Assembly: GCF_024713975.1 (NCBI RefSeq)
Contig: NC_091100.1
Location: 14,414,001-14,478,000, forward strand
Source: Paralichthys olivaceus
Taxonomy: Eukaryota; Chordata; Actinopteri; Pleuronectiformes; Paralichthyidae
Length of the DNA stretch: 64,000 nt
Direction of reading: 5' to 3'
Part shown: positions 37,516 to 50,299 of the stretch, piece after piece
Layout: every line of letters starts with the position of its first letter
Numbering within the stretch: the stretch's first letter is position 1
The notes under the pieces: generated by a model
Databases searched by the model: none
What the model was told of the DNA's origin: nothing
What the model saw: the letters and a program-made list of their open reading frames with translations, nothing else
Position numbers and translations under genes: made by a program

Positions 37516-38221
37516 AGGTAACAATTATATTCACCACAGCCCCGAAAATGAAACACAAACTTTTACCAACTGAATGTTGTTTATTTAATTTGATCACTAT
37601 GTGCTTTCAGAGGACACTGGTAACTCAGTGCAGATACTATTGCCAACAGCTTCTGTTATTTCATGACTCACAACTTAAAGCTGGATCAAAGTGTAATGAG
37701 GAGCATTCTGCTGGATCCAGATCTGATTAATACAACACAAACCTAATGTTGAATAGCTGCTCTGTATCTAACATGGTGCAATAACTGATGTACTTTGGAA
37801 TGGAACTTGATAAACATATAAAAATCTATCTCCTGTGTTTATTTATATAATGTTAATATGTTTAGTTACAATTGTTGGGTGGGATGAAGGCCACACTGAA
37901 GCTGAGTCATTTCTGGAACTGTGTTGTCTCAGTTTCTCCTGTTCCACACAACCCACTGCAAATAATTATCAGATCAACCCTTTATTTAAATTTTTTATTA
38001 ACCTCATTGTAATTTTCAGAAAAGTACTCAAGTGGTAACTTTTGCTCATGCTACAGACCAACCTTAAACATTTGATGAGGTGACAATATAAGAAAATGAC
38101 CATAAAGCAATTTAAATTCACCAAATAAGGAAATATTTTGTTATGTGGACTATTAATGAACATTCATTTTGCTCAAGAGGGTCAGGGAGAGGACTAACTC
38201 CCTGATAGACCTCTTAAATAG

Positions 38222-38335
38222 ACTATATGGTAAATTAACTGTATTTATATAGCACTCTTCTAGTCTTATAGACCACTGATTGCACATTCATTCATTCACA
38301 CACACATTCATACACCACCTCTTTAGGCGTCCCAT
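38222..38335 (-). mobile_element. SINE tail, related to the copy at 44.2 kb
   Basis: ATGGTAAATTAACTGTATTT followed by ATATAGCACTCTTCTAGTC and CACACATTCATACACC is the reverse complement of the usual 3' end of a common teleost SINE. The same family appears, in plus orientation, at 44213-44390. Confidence 0.6.
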
Positions 38336-39529
38336 AAAGCTCCAAAAATACTGCTGTTTAATTCTAAATAAGTGTTTTAAGGTGCTGTAATGCTACATAA
38401 AAAGAGCTATTAAGACCTCGCTCATATATAAAGAATTCAAAAGCTCATTGTGTTTAATCCTGTTTCACAGCTGGGGGCTCTGACACCTGAAAGGTAATTT
38501 GCTGTTTTCTGTGGCTTTTCAATGTTCTCAATCTAAATTTTAGTTTGCAGGCATATCTGAAAAAAGAGGCCCTGATATACCAAATACATAAACCACTTAG
38601 TATGTTGTTTGAGCTTTTAAAGTGGGTCCAGGGTCTCCAGGAGCCCAAACACAACATTTATAGTTATAGTGACTATTCATCTCTTTGAGCTGATAAACAC
38701 AGACTTGACTGCCCTCCATTAGTGAAGCCAAAGCACCTTTATCCACTCCTGGTGGTTGGCTGCAGCACAGGTCATAAATCCCAGCTCCTCCATGTTAGCA
38801 GATGGGACATGTACAAGACTAGGAGTCAAAATATACAAGAACACAAATACTTTTTTATCACACTGATTTACGTTCAGTTGCTCATTTCTTTCAGTAAGTT
38901 TGCTTAATTGGTTATTTGACATTATAACATTGGGATGAAAAGTCCTGTTTGACATCTAAGACTACAATTGGTCAAACGCATGTATCCCCAATCATTACTT
39001 CTTCTCTTACTGGCTCCAAAAGACGAATTTGGCACTCATTTCTGGACAGCAGTAGGAAGTGACAACTTCTCTTGCATCTCCATATACAGGATAACACCAA
39101 TGCTGTGCAGGAAATTTATCTCGAGATGTGAAATAAAAAGTTTCTCAGACCGGAATTATCTTTGGGTCTTTAATAGAGCTCTGCAGAGGGTTTCACACTC
39201 AGCATGAATGCTCAGAGTGTAACACCTCGAATAGTGAAAGTGGAAGGTTTTTATACGGGCGGTTAACAGAAAACATAAGAGACAACTGTTTCTGAGTAAT
39301 AGCATGAAAACTGAAGCCACCTGTAGTCTGTCCGTCTGCACGTACACAAGACAGTTCCTCTTATGCGAGCACAACTGTTTCAGAGTTCAGAGTTATTGTT
39401 GAACACAGCACACGAGCATTGGTCAGACATAGGAAAGGGTTCATGTGCAAATTTTCCGTTACAATGCATAACCTAAATGTATCAGATCCTCTGAACAGTT
39501 ACTGCCCCTCACACTGTCCCTGTGGACCT

Positions 39530-39531
<2 letters not shown>

Positions 39532-39600
<69 letters not shown>
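39532..39600 (+). repeat. (GT)n microsatellite
   Basis: About 69 nt of uninterrupted GT repeat. Confidence 0.95.
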
Positions 39601-39603
<3 letters not shown>

Positions 39604-42600
39604 GTGAGATCACGCTTTAGTGACCCCCCAATCTCCTGTGAATAATTCATCACCTCATTCTGACTGGACGCAGCCCAGTGACATTATTACAGTGGCGTTG
39701 AAGCAGCTTGTATGTACAAAAATTATTATTAATAAACTTCGTTCCTCACAAAGTCACAATCCTCATTGTGCCATGTTGCCAAGCCTGATGGCACCACACC
39801 AAAGGCTATGGCATTAAACTGATGTCTAGTCTGAGAACATATACGGAAATTGAATAGAGCAAATTACATACACTTGCTACAAGAGCAAAGCTTGGCACTG
39901 AGACTCTGGATTGTAGAGCTACTTGTTTCTGTTTGGTTGCTTGGATGGAGATCAGAGATATTTTTTTTATACTCACGCTGGCAAACATCAACCCAACCCG
40001 TTGAAGAAAACTGTACTTCTTCCAAGTTCCGTCTCTCGCCCTGTTGTCTTATCTGGCCGCTGTTCAGATGTGGTGAACCCAATGATTCACCTGCCCACCC
40101 TTCACCTGCTGCGTCATCCAATCAGCATCATGTCACAGTCGCTATTTAGAGGATTAGCCGCTCCGGCCTTTGTCAAGAGGACAACAGTAAGAGTAGAAGT
40201 GTGTTTGCATATATTCTAATGAATTGAAATGTGGTTTCATAATATAATATAATGTAATATCATATAAGATCATATAAGATCAAATAAATTCTTTCCATTT
40301 GTTGTATGTGTATGTGCAATGAGATCTCACAAAGTACATTCACACAAGCATAGTAATTTAGTTTCATTTCAAGGTACTTCTACTTGAGTTCTGCCATTTA
40401 ATCCCCTTTCTGCTTTACTACATTTCACAAAACAAACATTAATGTTCTTAATTAAACAGAACCTTGATTTTATCAGAGTCAAAGTCATCTTTTTGTCATG
40501 ATATATGCTCTTCAAACTGATTGCATTTTTTTCCAACTTCTTGAAATGGTTCTGTCTGTACATCCGGACTATCAGTGATTACACCTGGAGGTCATGCAGG
40601 CTGTCATTGCTTAGCTGGGCTATAAACGGACATTGTCACAACACCTAATCTTCCTGTTCAAGGGATTTTATTGTTTATCAAAAAGAATAATGCAAGGTCT
40701 TTGGTTGAAAACATCTACAAGCCTCAGGTTTATCTGGTTATTTAAAAAAACAACTCTGGACACTTCGAACAAAGCTGTCTTTATATTTCCTGATGACAGA
40801 GATGTGTGGGTCAGTTGGTGAAAAATACCAAAAGGTTAAAAAACCTTTTTAAATACTGTGTTTGTGTATAATTGCCTGAAAATATCACACCCAACGATTC
40901 ATGTTTCTTCTTTTCTTTGAAATAGAAATCATTGTTCAAGCCAACACCAGAGAGAGGTGAACCCTCAGAGGGCCTCAAGCTAAAGTGTCTGCAATTAACA
41001 GAAATATGAAGAAAGCACCAGCATTGTCTTTGCCACAGTCTGTTGAAAGCATGAAATGTGTTGCCACCCTAAACCCTCATTTAAATCCTGACTTACTAAA
41101 TTAATGAAGTGCATTGCATCAGATTAAATGTAATTACATGACCACAAACCGGTAGCCGAAACTTTCTGGGCACATTAGAAAAGCTTTGAATCCAACACAC
41201 TAAGTCACATTAGTTCTCTGTGTACACTCCTTTAGCTAATGGAGACTCAGCGTGTGCTGGCATTAAAAGGGCAATTATCATGAGTTCCAAGATTGCAAAT
41301 GTCATTTATTATCCACCTGATGCACATGGAGAGACACCCAGGGCGAGGCCAGCATGATGAGCGTGCAAACCGAGGTGCCACTTGCGTTAGTCAGCGCGAT
41401 GAAGTCACATGTCAAAGGCATCGATACTCTGCCTCTTATTCAAACAAATCTGCCTTTTGCTGTAATGAATGTCTTCACTGCGTGTGCACGCAGAGTGAAC
41501 AATGACCTGCACGTGAACAAGAGCAAGACAAACCAAACAAACTTAAATTCATATCTCATCTGGGTTTTTTCTACTCCATGGACAAAAAGAGAATAAATGC
41601 TTTGCCTGTATGTATGTGTGCCGCTGATACACAACTGTGTCCTGCTATAGAGGCCAGTTAAGTGTAATAAAACCCTGTACTAATAAAGAGTTGGCTATCT
41701 GCTGCTTCCTGAATTGCAGTGCCAAGCCTTCTTTGCTGAGCATAACAAGATTACAAAGGGATGTGTGTATGTGTGAGTCCACTTTCTTTCACATCATACT
41801 GAGGTCTCAGTGAACTTATTTACAATATAAAACAGGTATAACAGCTCAAACTTAAAGTCCTCAGGTTGATGCATGGCTGAACCTCAGCTGCTGCATCATA
41901 CCTCTGCTGCCTTTTTTTAATTTTTTTTCTTTTTTTTAAACATTAGATTCACCAGGGTTACTTGTCTTCATATTGTTCCACAGAACACAGGACCTGTTCT
42001 GTCCTTCATGCCGTTCTGTGCCTCAGGTGCGTTTGTGACATTCAGATGAAATATAAATGGTGCCCTCTGCAGAGTATTCAGTAAAACTGCAGCAGTTTAA
42101 TGTGTCATGTCCTGGCCCCAGATTATTCACTTAGAATCTGCCTTGAACATCAATTTCTAAATCATTTCTAAACATTTTTTATCTAAAGGCTGTTTAATAA
42201 CTTCATTTAAGCATGCTATACATTTGAAGGCAACTAAGTAAAGAAATAAATGTATTATGTGATTAAATCTCTTGAATTTGGATCTTACACTGAGTTAAAT
42301 TAAAGTCACATGTTATTTTACAGCAGCCAGTCACAACCTAGAATTTCCTTCTTATGCTAACTCAAGCTCTAATACATCAGCTCTGTCATATCCACATTGA
42401 ATATTCATTTCATGATGAATGAAATTGTTTTGTGGGGTAACAGCCTTTGTTCACCACAGTTACAATCAGCCAAAGAACATTGTTTCTTAATACAAAGCTG
42501 TGACCCAAGTGTGTTTCATCAGGCGTGCACAGGAAGTGCAGAAGTACACACCTGTCCTCATCACGTTTGTGTGCATAATTTTGCTTTTTATCAGAAAAGA

Positions 42601-42667
42601 TCATCAGACACATCGGAGGCTCGAGGAAGAGACGCGGCACGTTTTTAACAGTAATGCAGTGAAAGCA

Positions 42668-42673
42668 TTTATT
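42668..42673 (-). terminator. candidate polyadenylation signal of the Ig receptor gene
   Basis: AATAAA on the minus strand, about 845 bases after the stop codon at 43518. A closer non-canonical signal is possible. Confidence 0.3.
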
Positions 42674-43517
42674 ATCTAAATAACTCTGTAAACTAAATTC
42701 AGGATTTTAATTAATGAATGAACAAATAAAAATCTTTGACTTGAGATTAATCAACATATCTAGTTAGTAATAGTAATGCTTTTCCTGCTTTACCAAACTA
42801 AAGTGTGTTCACTTAAACCTTTACAATGGATCACATGTTAAATTAGTAGTTATCAGGACTGACTTATTTTCATAGAAACATCATCTTGATTTGCTGATTT
42901 CTTTTCAGAATTTGTTCATCTGTTAAATCTGTTATATAAATAAACTTTAATAACTGCAAATAAAACATGTAGTTAAAAAGTGGACAATTATTTGCAAATC
43001 TGCAAAGACACTTTGAAACAATTTACAGTCTAAGCTTGGCCAAAACATTTAGATCATTTCACACTGCTGGATCGTTTCATAAACCTTCATATTTCAAAAT
43101 TATACTTCATGACATCTGGACAAACTCCACCCCCTGATGAAGGTCATGTAATGTAGCTGAAAGCTCCAGAGATTGTTTAGTAAGCTGCTTTTTCCAAGTT
43201 CAATAATAAACATAAAAGCTTTATATAAGTTATTCACAAGTACAAATGCCACATACAAACACTGAAAATGATAGTGGTCATAAAAAATAAAAATCTGTAT
43301 TTAAATCCACATGCTTAGTTTACGTGTAAGATCAAACATCACATCCTGACAAATTGTACAATTTTACTGCCGCACATGAAACAGGAACTTAGGAAACAGC
43401 ACTTCCTGTCCCGCTGTACAACTACAACTGATGTTACCCTGATCACCTACGATAAAGTGTAAAACAAACACACACACACGCACACACAGAGAGAGATTAC
43501 AAACATAACAAACATCT

Positions 43518-43770
43518 CTAATGGGTCGGGGTTGTGAACGTGGAGAGAGAGTTCCATAACGGAGATCTGGAGGTGGTCTCAGTGCCGCCATTGATCCATT
43601 CCTGCAAATAAATAAACACACAGGGAGAAGCTTTAAAAGACCTCAGCCTGACATTTCCTGTGGCACAGTTCATGTCCTACTGTTGCTTTGCTTGTGGCAC
43701 AGAATCCTCCCCAGCTATAAATACACAACATGCATATCATCTGCATACGTATGGAGACAATGTTATCGCA

Positions 43771-43810
<40 letters not shown>

Positions 43811-44825
43811 AGAGTTGTGTAACTGTATCTCAATCCATGTGCTTAATCAGATTTGTACAGTAAAAGAATCAGCAAATGCATGCTGGGACTTAGGAATGCG
43901 TACAGGATTCTGGAAATGTGTATTCAGAATTTTAGAGTGTGTAAAAGTGTGATGTGGTTTGCAAATGTACAGAAATCTGTGTGGATAAATATTTGAAAGC
44001 GAAGATGGTCATTAATTGCTGTAAATGTTAAGTGTTTTGTTCCTAGAACTGGAAATACAGACAAGTTACAACTCTGATGAGCCTCGAGATTTTTCCATCA
44101 CTACCCCGTACAGAAAGTGACAAAAGAGTGTTGCCTCAATAGCCATGCCTGAGTTCAGTGTAACAAACAAAAAAATATTGTGAATACTAGTGGATTCAGA
44201 CAAACATGGTGGATACAGTGTGGCTGTGGCTCAGGAGGTGCTGTAGTGTCCTTGAGCAAGATGCAGAACCCCAAATTGTGTTGGCTGTGTATGAGTGATA
44301 TGTAATTTCAATGGGTGAATGAGGAAACTCTACTATAAAGAGATGACTTGAAAGATCATAAGATGAGAAAATATAAATACAGAAGTGATGCAACAATCAT
44401 GTGACAAATACCAGCGATATCGTGTTGTCCACCTGAGATAGAACTGATGAGCTGCGCTTCCAGCTCTTGGAGCAAAACACTTTTATATTTATATCTGTGA
44501 ATGATTCAACTGAACAGTCACAGATTCCTGCACACATTGGCAGATTTGCCTGCACATGTATTAATCTTTATACAACTGCAAACCTCATTACATCATTTTT
44601 ACAAATCTGATTAGACGAACAGAGATTCCTGATGGTTAATTAGTCATTGGATGCTGTTTTTGAAATACAATTCTAACTCTGTCCTTTACATCTATGTGTA
44701 CTTTGACCGAAAAGAAAATTATCCTGTGGCTAACCTCAATAAATATTTTTATACACATTAAAGAGGAAAAATAACTGGCAAAACATTCTAGCTGTATGAC
44801 ATGTATGAGTCACATCTGATTATTA

Positions 44826-44881
<56 letters not shown>

Positions 44882-47800
44882 TGTTGTTGCTGTGACATGA
44901 TGGCTGGTCAGTCTTTAAGTCAGAGTCCTTTCCTCTATAGTGGCTGTTCAGTGACAGAGCACAGGGAGACAGTGAAAGTGTGCAAAGAGCCTTTGGTCTG
45001 AGAGGCCGTCATCAAGCTAATCAATGAAAGTGATAACAACAAATAAGAGATGAACCCAAACTCTGCAGCACTAATAAGGAACATGTGAGGGTTTGAGTTG
45101 ACAGTGTGTTTGGTGTTGGGAAATGTGTGTGCATGAATGTGTGTGCATGGATGTGTGTGCATGAATGTGTGTGCATGAATGTGTGTGCGTGGATGTGTGT
45201 GCATGAATGTGTGTGCATGAATGTGTGTGCGTGTTTGTTTACAGCAAGAGGATCAGGAGAGTTTATGGTTGTTTGTCACAGAGAATCCAGAGGAGAAACA
45301 CGGAGGCTGCAGAAATTCCAGACATACCAACGGAAAGAGGCGCACTAATGTCAGAAAACTGCACATGTGCTTATTTCTGTGTCCCAATGAAGTTTGCTGC
45401 TGCAAAGTTTCAGGCGTGTATTTCAAAATACTGACACAGAAACTTAGACATTAGGAAGGAAAGTAAAAGTAAGTTATGACAATTTTAACCCTAGCAGATA
45501 AATCTTCCAAGAAGATCTGTGTCTCCATTCATATTTACCTGAGAGGTGATGCTTGACCTCCTGAGTGTAAGGTCTGTAAAAAAATGTTTGTATCAGTTCG
45601 CTGTTTACACATAAAAAGAGGAATCGAGCAACTATTAATTTCTGAGGAGGAAGTGTGTTTCCGAAGAATAAAAATTCTCACCAACAACGTGATCCTTGGC
45701 ATGAACTCGAGTCCAGAACTGGGCCTGCTCTCTGAAAGAATTAAAAACAAAAATACTTGATCCCGGCAGGGAAATTGGGTTTTGTTCCAGCCAAGAATAA
45801 ATGTATATGCATAAAAGTATGGAACAAAAAGTCTGTAAAAAGTCTGTGCATTATAGAACAATATATTACGTCACTGCAGCAATTTTTGGATACATGTATA
45901 AATAAGTTTGTCATTTAAATGGTCATTCACATGAGAATTTATGGAGATACTATTCCTCTCTACAAGCCTTTATACATTTTCAATATTATGGGTGAATTCT
46001 CAGCAATTATATATAAATGGCTCCAAAGGTTTCTTATACATCATAGCTGTCAGGGCTGTTTAACGAATGAAGCTCATTTAATATTTACCTTGTCTTCTTT
46101 TTCTCAGCTGTTGCTTTTACTGTTTAAGTGAAAAGAGAAGTGAGAGTGGAAATCATATGTCTCTCAAAGGAACATGTGCACAGGAGAAGTGAACGAATCA
46201 GGGACAAAGTTGAAATTCAAGTGTGAAATACCTGTCCTGTGTGCAGCCACAACTACCAGAGCCCCCGAGCAGAGGAACAACACCACAGCCGAGAGAGATC
46301 CGAGCACCAGAGGCCAGTCCACACCTGACAAACCTGCAGACGTCACACAGGCCTTTATGTTAGACACAAAAAGAAGACTGTGGAAAACAAAGAAGTATTA
46401 TAGGGAACACTGTGGGGGAAGTATGATTCATGGTGGATGTAGCTATTTACAGTGTTGAGAAATGAATGTCTTAACACCACAGACAACAAGTTGGAGTGTC
46501 TTTTACTTCCTGTCACTCAGAAGTGACAAATGATGAATCACATACATATGAAATAATGGAAATCTGCTGTTCACCTACCTGGTGAAGAAGGAGGGGGAAC
46601 TCCTGAAATATATATATACAAAAAATATGCACTGCATTAATTGCTCCATAGATCAGGTTCCGAAAACCTAAAACCTTTGTTTTGCGAACAACAGGTTGTA
46701 AAATGTCCATAGAACAATGATTATGACTTCTATTATTCCACTTTAAAAGAGAATAAAATAAGGAGCCCATACCAGTGAAGTATGAAAGGATAAGATTTCA
46801 CTCTGACCATAACAACAGAACTATTTCTCTTTACCTTTGATTACAGACAAAGGGCGACTGCGCTCGGAGTTGCTCCATGTCTTTCCCAGAAGGACACTGT
46901 ACTGGCACTGGTACAGAACCACTGGAGAGTCTTGGACAGGCACTGGGAAAGTGGCCTGGTGCTGGATCACTTTGGCGTGGTGTGTGGCAACAGGAAGCTC
47001 ATTATCTGCCAGGTAGAGGGAGAACACAGCACCGGGGTACGCAGGAGAGCCCGTGCAGAGCAGATGCCAAACGTCTGTCTGCTGGTGGAGAACCAGAGTG
47101 GGCAGTGGGAGTTTGTCTGGTGGCAGATAAAACCAGAGGAAACATCAGCTGCAGTACAGAGTATACTGACATTCATAAGTCGTTATTTAAGAAATATGTT
47201 TATGGGATGAATAGCTACAGTTAGCTAGAACAATTGATCATTAGTTGATGTACAGATAATCAATCTGCAACAGGTATGATGATGTATGAGTCATTTTTTA
47301 AATAATGATACAAAAAAATAGTCTTTAAAAACATCAGGAAATGTGATATTTTAAGTTTTAGGACTAATGGTGATGTCCACTTGGGATTTGTGACATAATG
47401 TGGTGGGCAGCTTTCAGTATTGGATGGCCCTCTCTCTCTGTTTGGTAAAAATAGCACTGTGTTTTATTTATATACTCTATCAGGCCCTTGTTGGTATTTT
47501 GCCCTAATAACACATCACTGCTGTCTCTTCCTGTCGCCTCTCATCGAAGCACAAAACAATGGTTTTTACTGAGCTCACCATGCACCTGAACAATCTAAAG
47601 CTCAACTCATTTTCATCCTTAAGGCAACTGAAGTTTTCTATCAGCTCAGTCCACCTCCAGCTATAATTGTCTTAATCAGTTCATTTGGTTCAAATCTAAT
47701 TCCATGTACTGTATTTATACCGAAGGCTCTTACTTGTTGCTATGGAATTAGCTATTTTGCACATTTTGCTTTTTACTTATTTGTGTTTTCTTGGTTTATT

Positions 47801-50290
47801 TTCTGTACTTGGCTGGTGTTGATGAGATCTTTACCTCAATGCATTTCTGAATAACTCTAAATAATTCTTGAAATATTATTGAACAAATAATGGATTTATT
47901 GATAATCAACAGATTAATAGATAATGAAAATAATCTTCACTTTTTAAGGTGCCTCAAAAGAACAATATCTCAGAAAACATTAAGATGGCGTTTGATCAAC
48001 CGTGATTAAAAACATCTACTACAAGGCTCAGGGATGAAATGTTTGTAGTAAAGATTTAAAGAACATCAGTGACCTATCAATGGGAACAAATACAGGGACT
48101 GGTGCAGAGTTTCCTGGTCTTGTTATTTAAAGGTTATCCAGTCCATCCTCACCTGTGACAGTGACCTGGACCATGTTGCTCACAGTAGAATTCACCAACT
48201 GCCTTTGTCTGGTGACCTGGTAGATGCAGGTGTACTCTCCCTCCTCTCCTCCTTTCACTGGCCCCACAGTAAACAATCCTGCCTGAGGTTCAGGGCTGGA
48301 CCCCAGACTGGCCCGAGGCTGCATGGTAAAAGATGTTGCCCCCAGTGGCTCGGGAGTCCTCAGCAAAAGGAAGGCCATTGGGTTGCCCGACCGGGCCTGA
48401 GACTGAAGTGGGAGAGCAGGGACGGAACAGCTGAAGGTCAGTACCTCCCCACATTTGACCACCCCACTGGACGGCTCCACGGACAGGACTGGAGGAGGGA
48501 AAGTGGGTATGGTGCTGGTGGGGGGACCTTCTGGAGATAAAGATAGATAGATAGATTTTATTCTTTATTCATCCCCAAAGGGAAATTATCTAGTAGTTCG
48601 GTATTTGGATACAATAAAAATACAATAGAATAAGATACTGTAGGTAGAAAAAATAAATAAAGACACGGAACAGGACAAGGGCACTTAAAAAACACTAGAT
48701 AAATAGTTAGATAAGGTGCAGTGTCAAGATGATGGTAATAGTACTGATTATATGATGGTAATGTTATTGTTACTAAACAGTATATAATAATAGTACAGTA
48801 TACATTATTAATTAATTAAACAGTATATATAGTATATAATATAATACATAATAATAATAACAATAATATACACACAGAAATGTGTCCTATATTTAGCCTG
48901 TGCAAGGTGTGCATATGTACATAACTGCAATATATAATATGTACACATGTATATATATATATATATATATATATAGAAAGAGAGAAGAAAAGGGGACAGT
49001 TATCTACACATGTTTGTAGCCTGGTTGCTTTCGGATCATCACTCGGCTAACCTAACGTCCCTCTGTAACTGTCAGCACCACAAGCCAGTACTCATTGTGT
49101 TTGATGTGTGTTTGAGTGTGTGTGTGTGTGTGTGTGTGTGGTTTCTATTTTCTATATGAAGCGCCGGATGTAACTCTTCACACACCCACAGAGCAGAGGA
49201 CAATAAGAGTGCAGACAGCACCTGCATGTAGTGGTGAGCTGTGGAGGTTAGAGAGAAGCGGATGGGAGTGTTTATTATGCTAAACCACATGGTGAAATTT
49301 TGACTGCACATTGAACAGATCAACTGAAATCCCTTTGTTGGAGATTTCAGAGATTATACATCATTTGTGTCGTATGTTATTTTTTTATGTATCTGTGAGA
49401 TGTGTCCAGGTTGATGTATAGGTAATCGAGAGATAACTTTTTTAATATTCTGTCAAGAAATTGAAGGCCAAATCGGTTCTGAACCCCCCCTCCCACAAAC
49501 CTTTTTGGTGCTCCAGCTTCAAATAGGGACTGAATGCGCTGTAGCTGCCTCCACTGTTCCTGTACAGACAGCAGAACAGTTCATCCAAAACCTCCTCCTT
49601 TACCTTGACGGTGAACTGAACCTCCCCAGCACCGGACTGCAGCTCCTGAGATTCCACCTACAAGAATTAAATGAAGAAAAGTAAAAAAACAAAACATCAG
49701 GAGCCCGATGATAACAAAACACACACTATAAACAATCATCCACATTCCCAAAAATCAAATTACCATCTCTCTGAATCTGTATAACATGACGATAACCCCA
49801 TGATGGCCGTGTGGGACCTCACAGGTCAGGACCACTGAGTCCTTTGACCTCAGATAGATGTCCAGGGCAGGAGCTGGAAGACTGGCAGGGGAAGTGGAAG
49901 TAGAAAGTTGTGCTACAGACATGATAGAGAGAGGTTTAAAACATACAGCAGGAGTCCAATGAGTGTCACAAATTACATTTCAGATGAGCACCAGAAGAAA
50001 GAATTCAATAGAGGATATGATCTCAATGGAAAAAAGACATTTCAAAATAAAGATGTAGCCTGTAATTCCAATATTAGATTTATTTTCAACAGGGGGAAGA
50101 GTTTGTTTTCATGATTATACATTTTATACCAAATATTTTTGTCTTAGTTCTAGCCATAAAAGGCAATGATGTCAAGATTGATTGTAGAAACACCTGAAGT
50201 GTGAGTCTTACCCTCTGTGATGCAAAGTTGTAGAGAAATAAAAATCAGAGTGTAAATCCAAAGTGTTCGTCCTCGACTAACAACCTGCAT
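43518..50290 (-). CDS. hide1: HIDE1-like type I membrane protein with three Ig-like domains (ten exons)
   Basis: Probable immune-cell surface receptor; no ligand is known from the sequence. Coding exons in transcript order: 50290-50212, 49912-49764, 49657-49501, 48530-48153, 47116-46835, 46602-46579, 46333-46232, 45729-45682, 45573-45539 and 43601-43518. All have GT/AG borders, mostly phase 1, giving 445 aa. Signal peptide about 1-25. Ig1 is split over two exons (C57 with C105 or C106); Ig2 has C163-C230 and a sequon at N242; Ig3 has C275-C325. A proline-rich 8-residue linker exon precedes a transmembrane helix at about 364-387. The tail of about 58 residues has no tyrosine, hence no ITIM/ITAM. 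Ig3 plus membrane segment resembles human HIDE1 from memory (C-x4-YPGAVFSLY, YQCQYSVL), which has a single Ig domain. The orthology is inferred, and the exon 8 acceptor is ambiguous. Confidence 0.7.
43772..43809 (+). repeat. (TG)n microsatellite
   Basis: About 38 nt of TG repeat in the last intron of the Ig receptor gene. Confidence 0.95.
44213..44390 (+). mobile_element. SINE-like repeat
   Basis: Contains TGTGGCTCAGGAGGTGCTGT, GTCCTTGAGCAAGATGCAGA, ACCCCAAATTGTG and ATGGGTGAATGAGGAAACTC, the ordered landmarks of a widespread teleost SINE. It lies in the last intron of the Ig receptor gene. Confidence 0.7.
44828..44879 (+). repeat. (TA)n microsatellite
   Basis: About 52 nt of uninterrupted TA repeat. 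Confidence 0.95.
45123..45234 (+). repeat. 14-bp minisatellite, eight units
   Basis: Eight tandem 14-bp units of consensus ATGTGTGTGCATGA, with A/G changes at positions 11 and 14. Units 2 and 5 end in G, unit 8 in T; units 5 and 8 have GCGTG. It lies within the last intron of the Ig receptor gene. Confidence 0.93.
48538..48975 (+). mobile_element. LINE-like 3' tail with (AGAT)n and (TA)n tracts
   Basis: Starts with AGATAGATAGATAGATTTTA, then TTCATCCCCAAAGGGAAATT, a common 3' end of fish non-LTR retrotransposons. It continues through an AT-rich body with GGTGCAGTGTCAAGATGATG to a TA tract at 48951-48975. It sits in the intron between the Ig1 and Ig2 exons. Family not determined. Confidence 0.5.
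49118..49141 (+). repeat. (GT)n microsatellite
   Basis: About twelve GT units in an intron of the Ig receptor gene. Confidence 0.9.
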
Positions 50291-50299
50291 CTTTGTCTC

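Larger units (their letters stand above)
37520..42660. other. gene-free stretch between misp3 and the Ig receptor gene
   Basis: No coding exon was supported. It contains a repeat tail at 38222-38335, a (GT)n tract at 39532-39600, and two compact, less AT-rich patches (about 40.05-40.19 and 41.23-41.52 kb) that could be regulatory. Confidence 0.5.

Noticed and set aside
41354..41596. 80-codon open frame as a small gene
   Set aside because: It has no recognisable domain, signal peptide or splice sites. It is better treated as possible regulatory DNA.
44935..45348. Overlapping Cys/Met/His-rich open frames at 45.0-45.3 kb
   Set aside because: They are products of the 14-bp minisatellite, which is open in several frames.
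46967..47176. Alternative upstream start of the Ig3 exon (reading frame with C-H-Q-T-N-S-H-C)
   Set aside because: Only the acceptor at 47117-47118 keeps both phase and an Ig-like sequence through to the donor at 46834.
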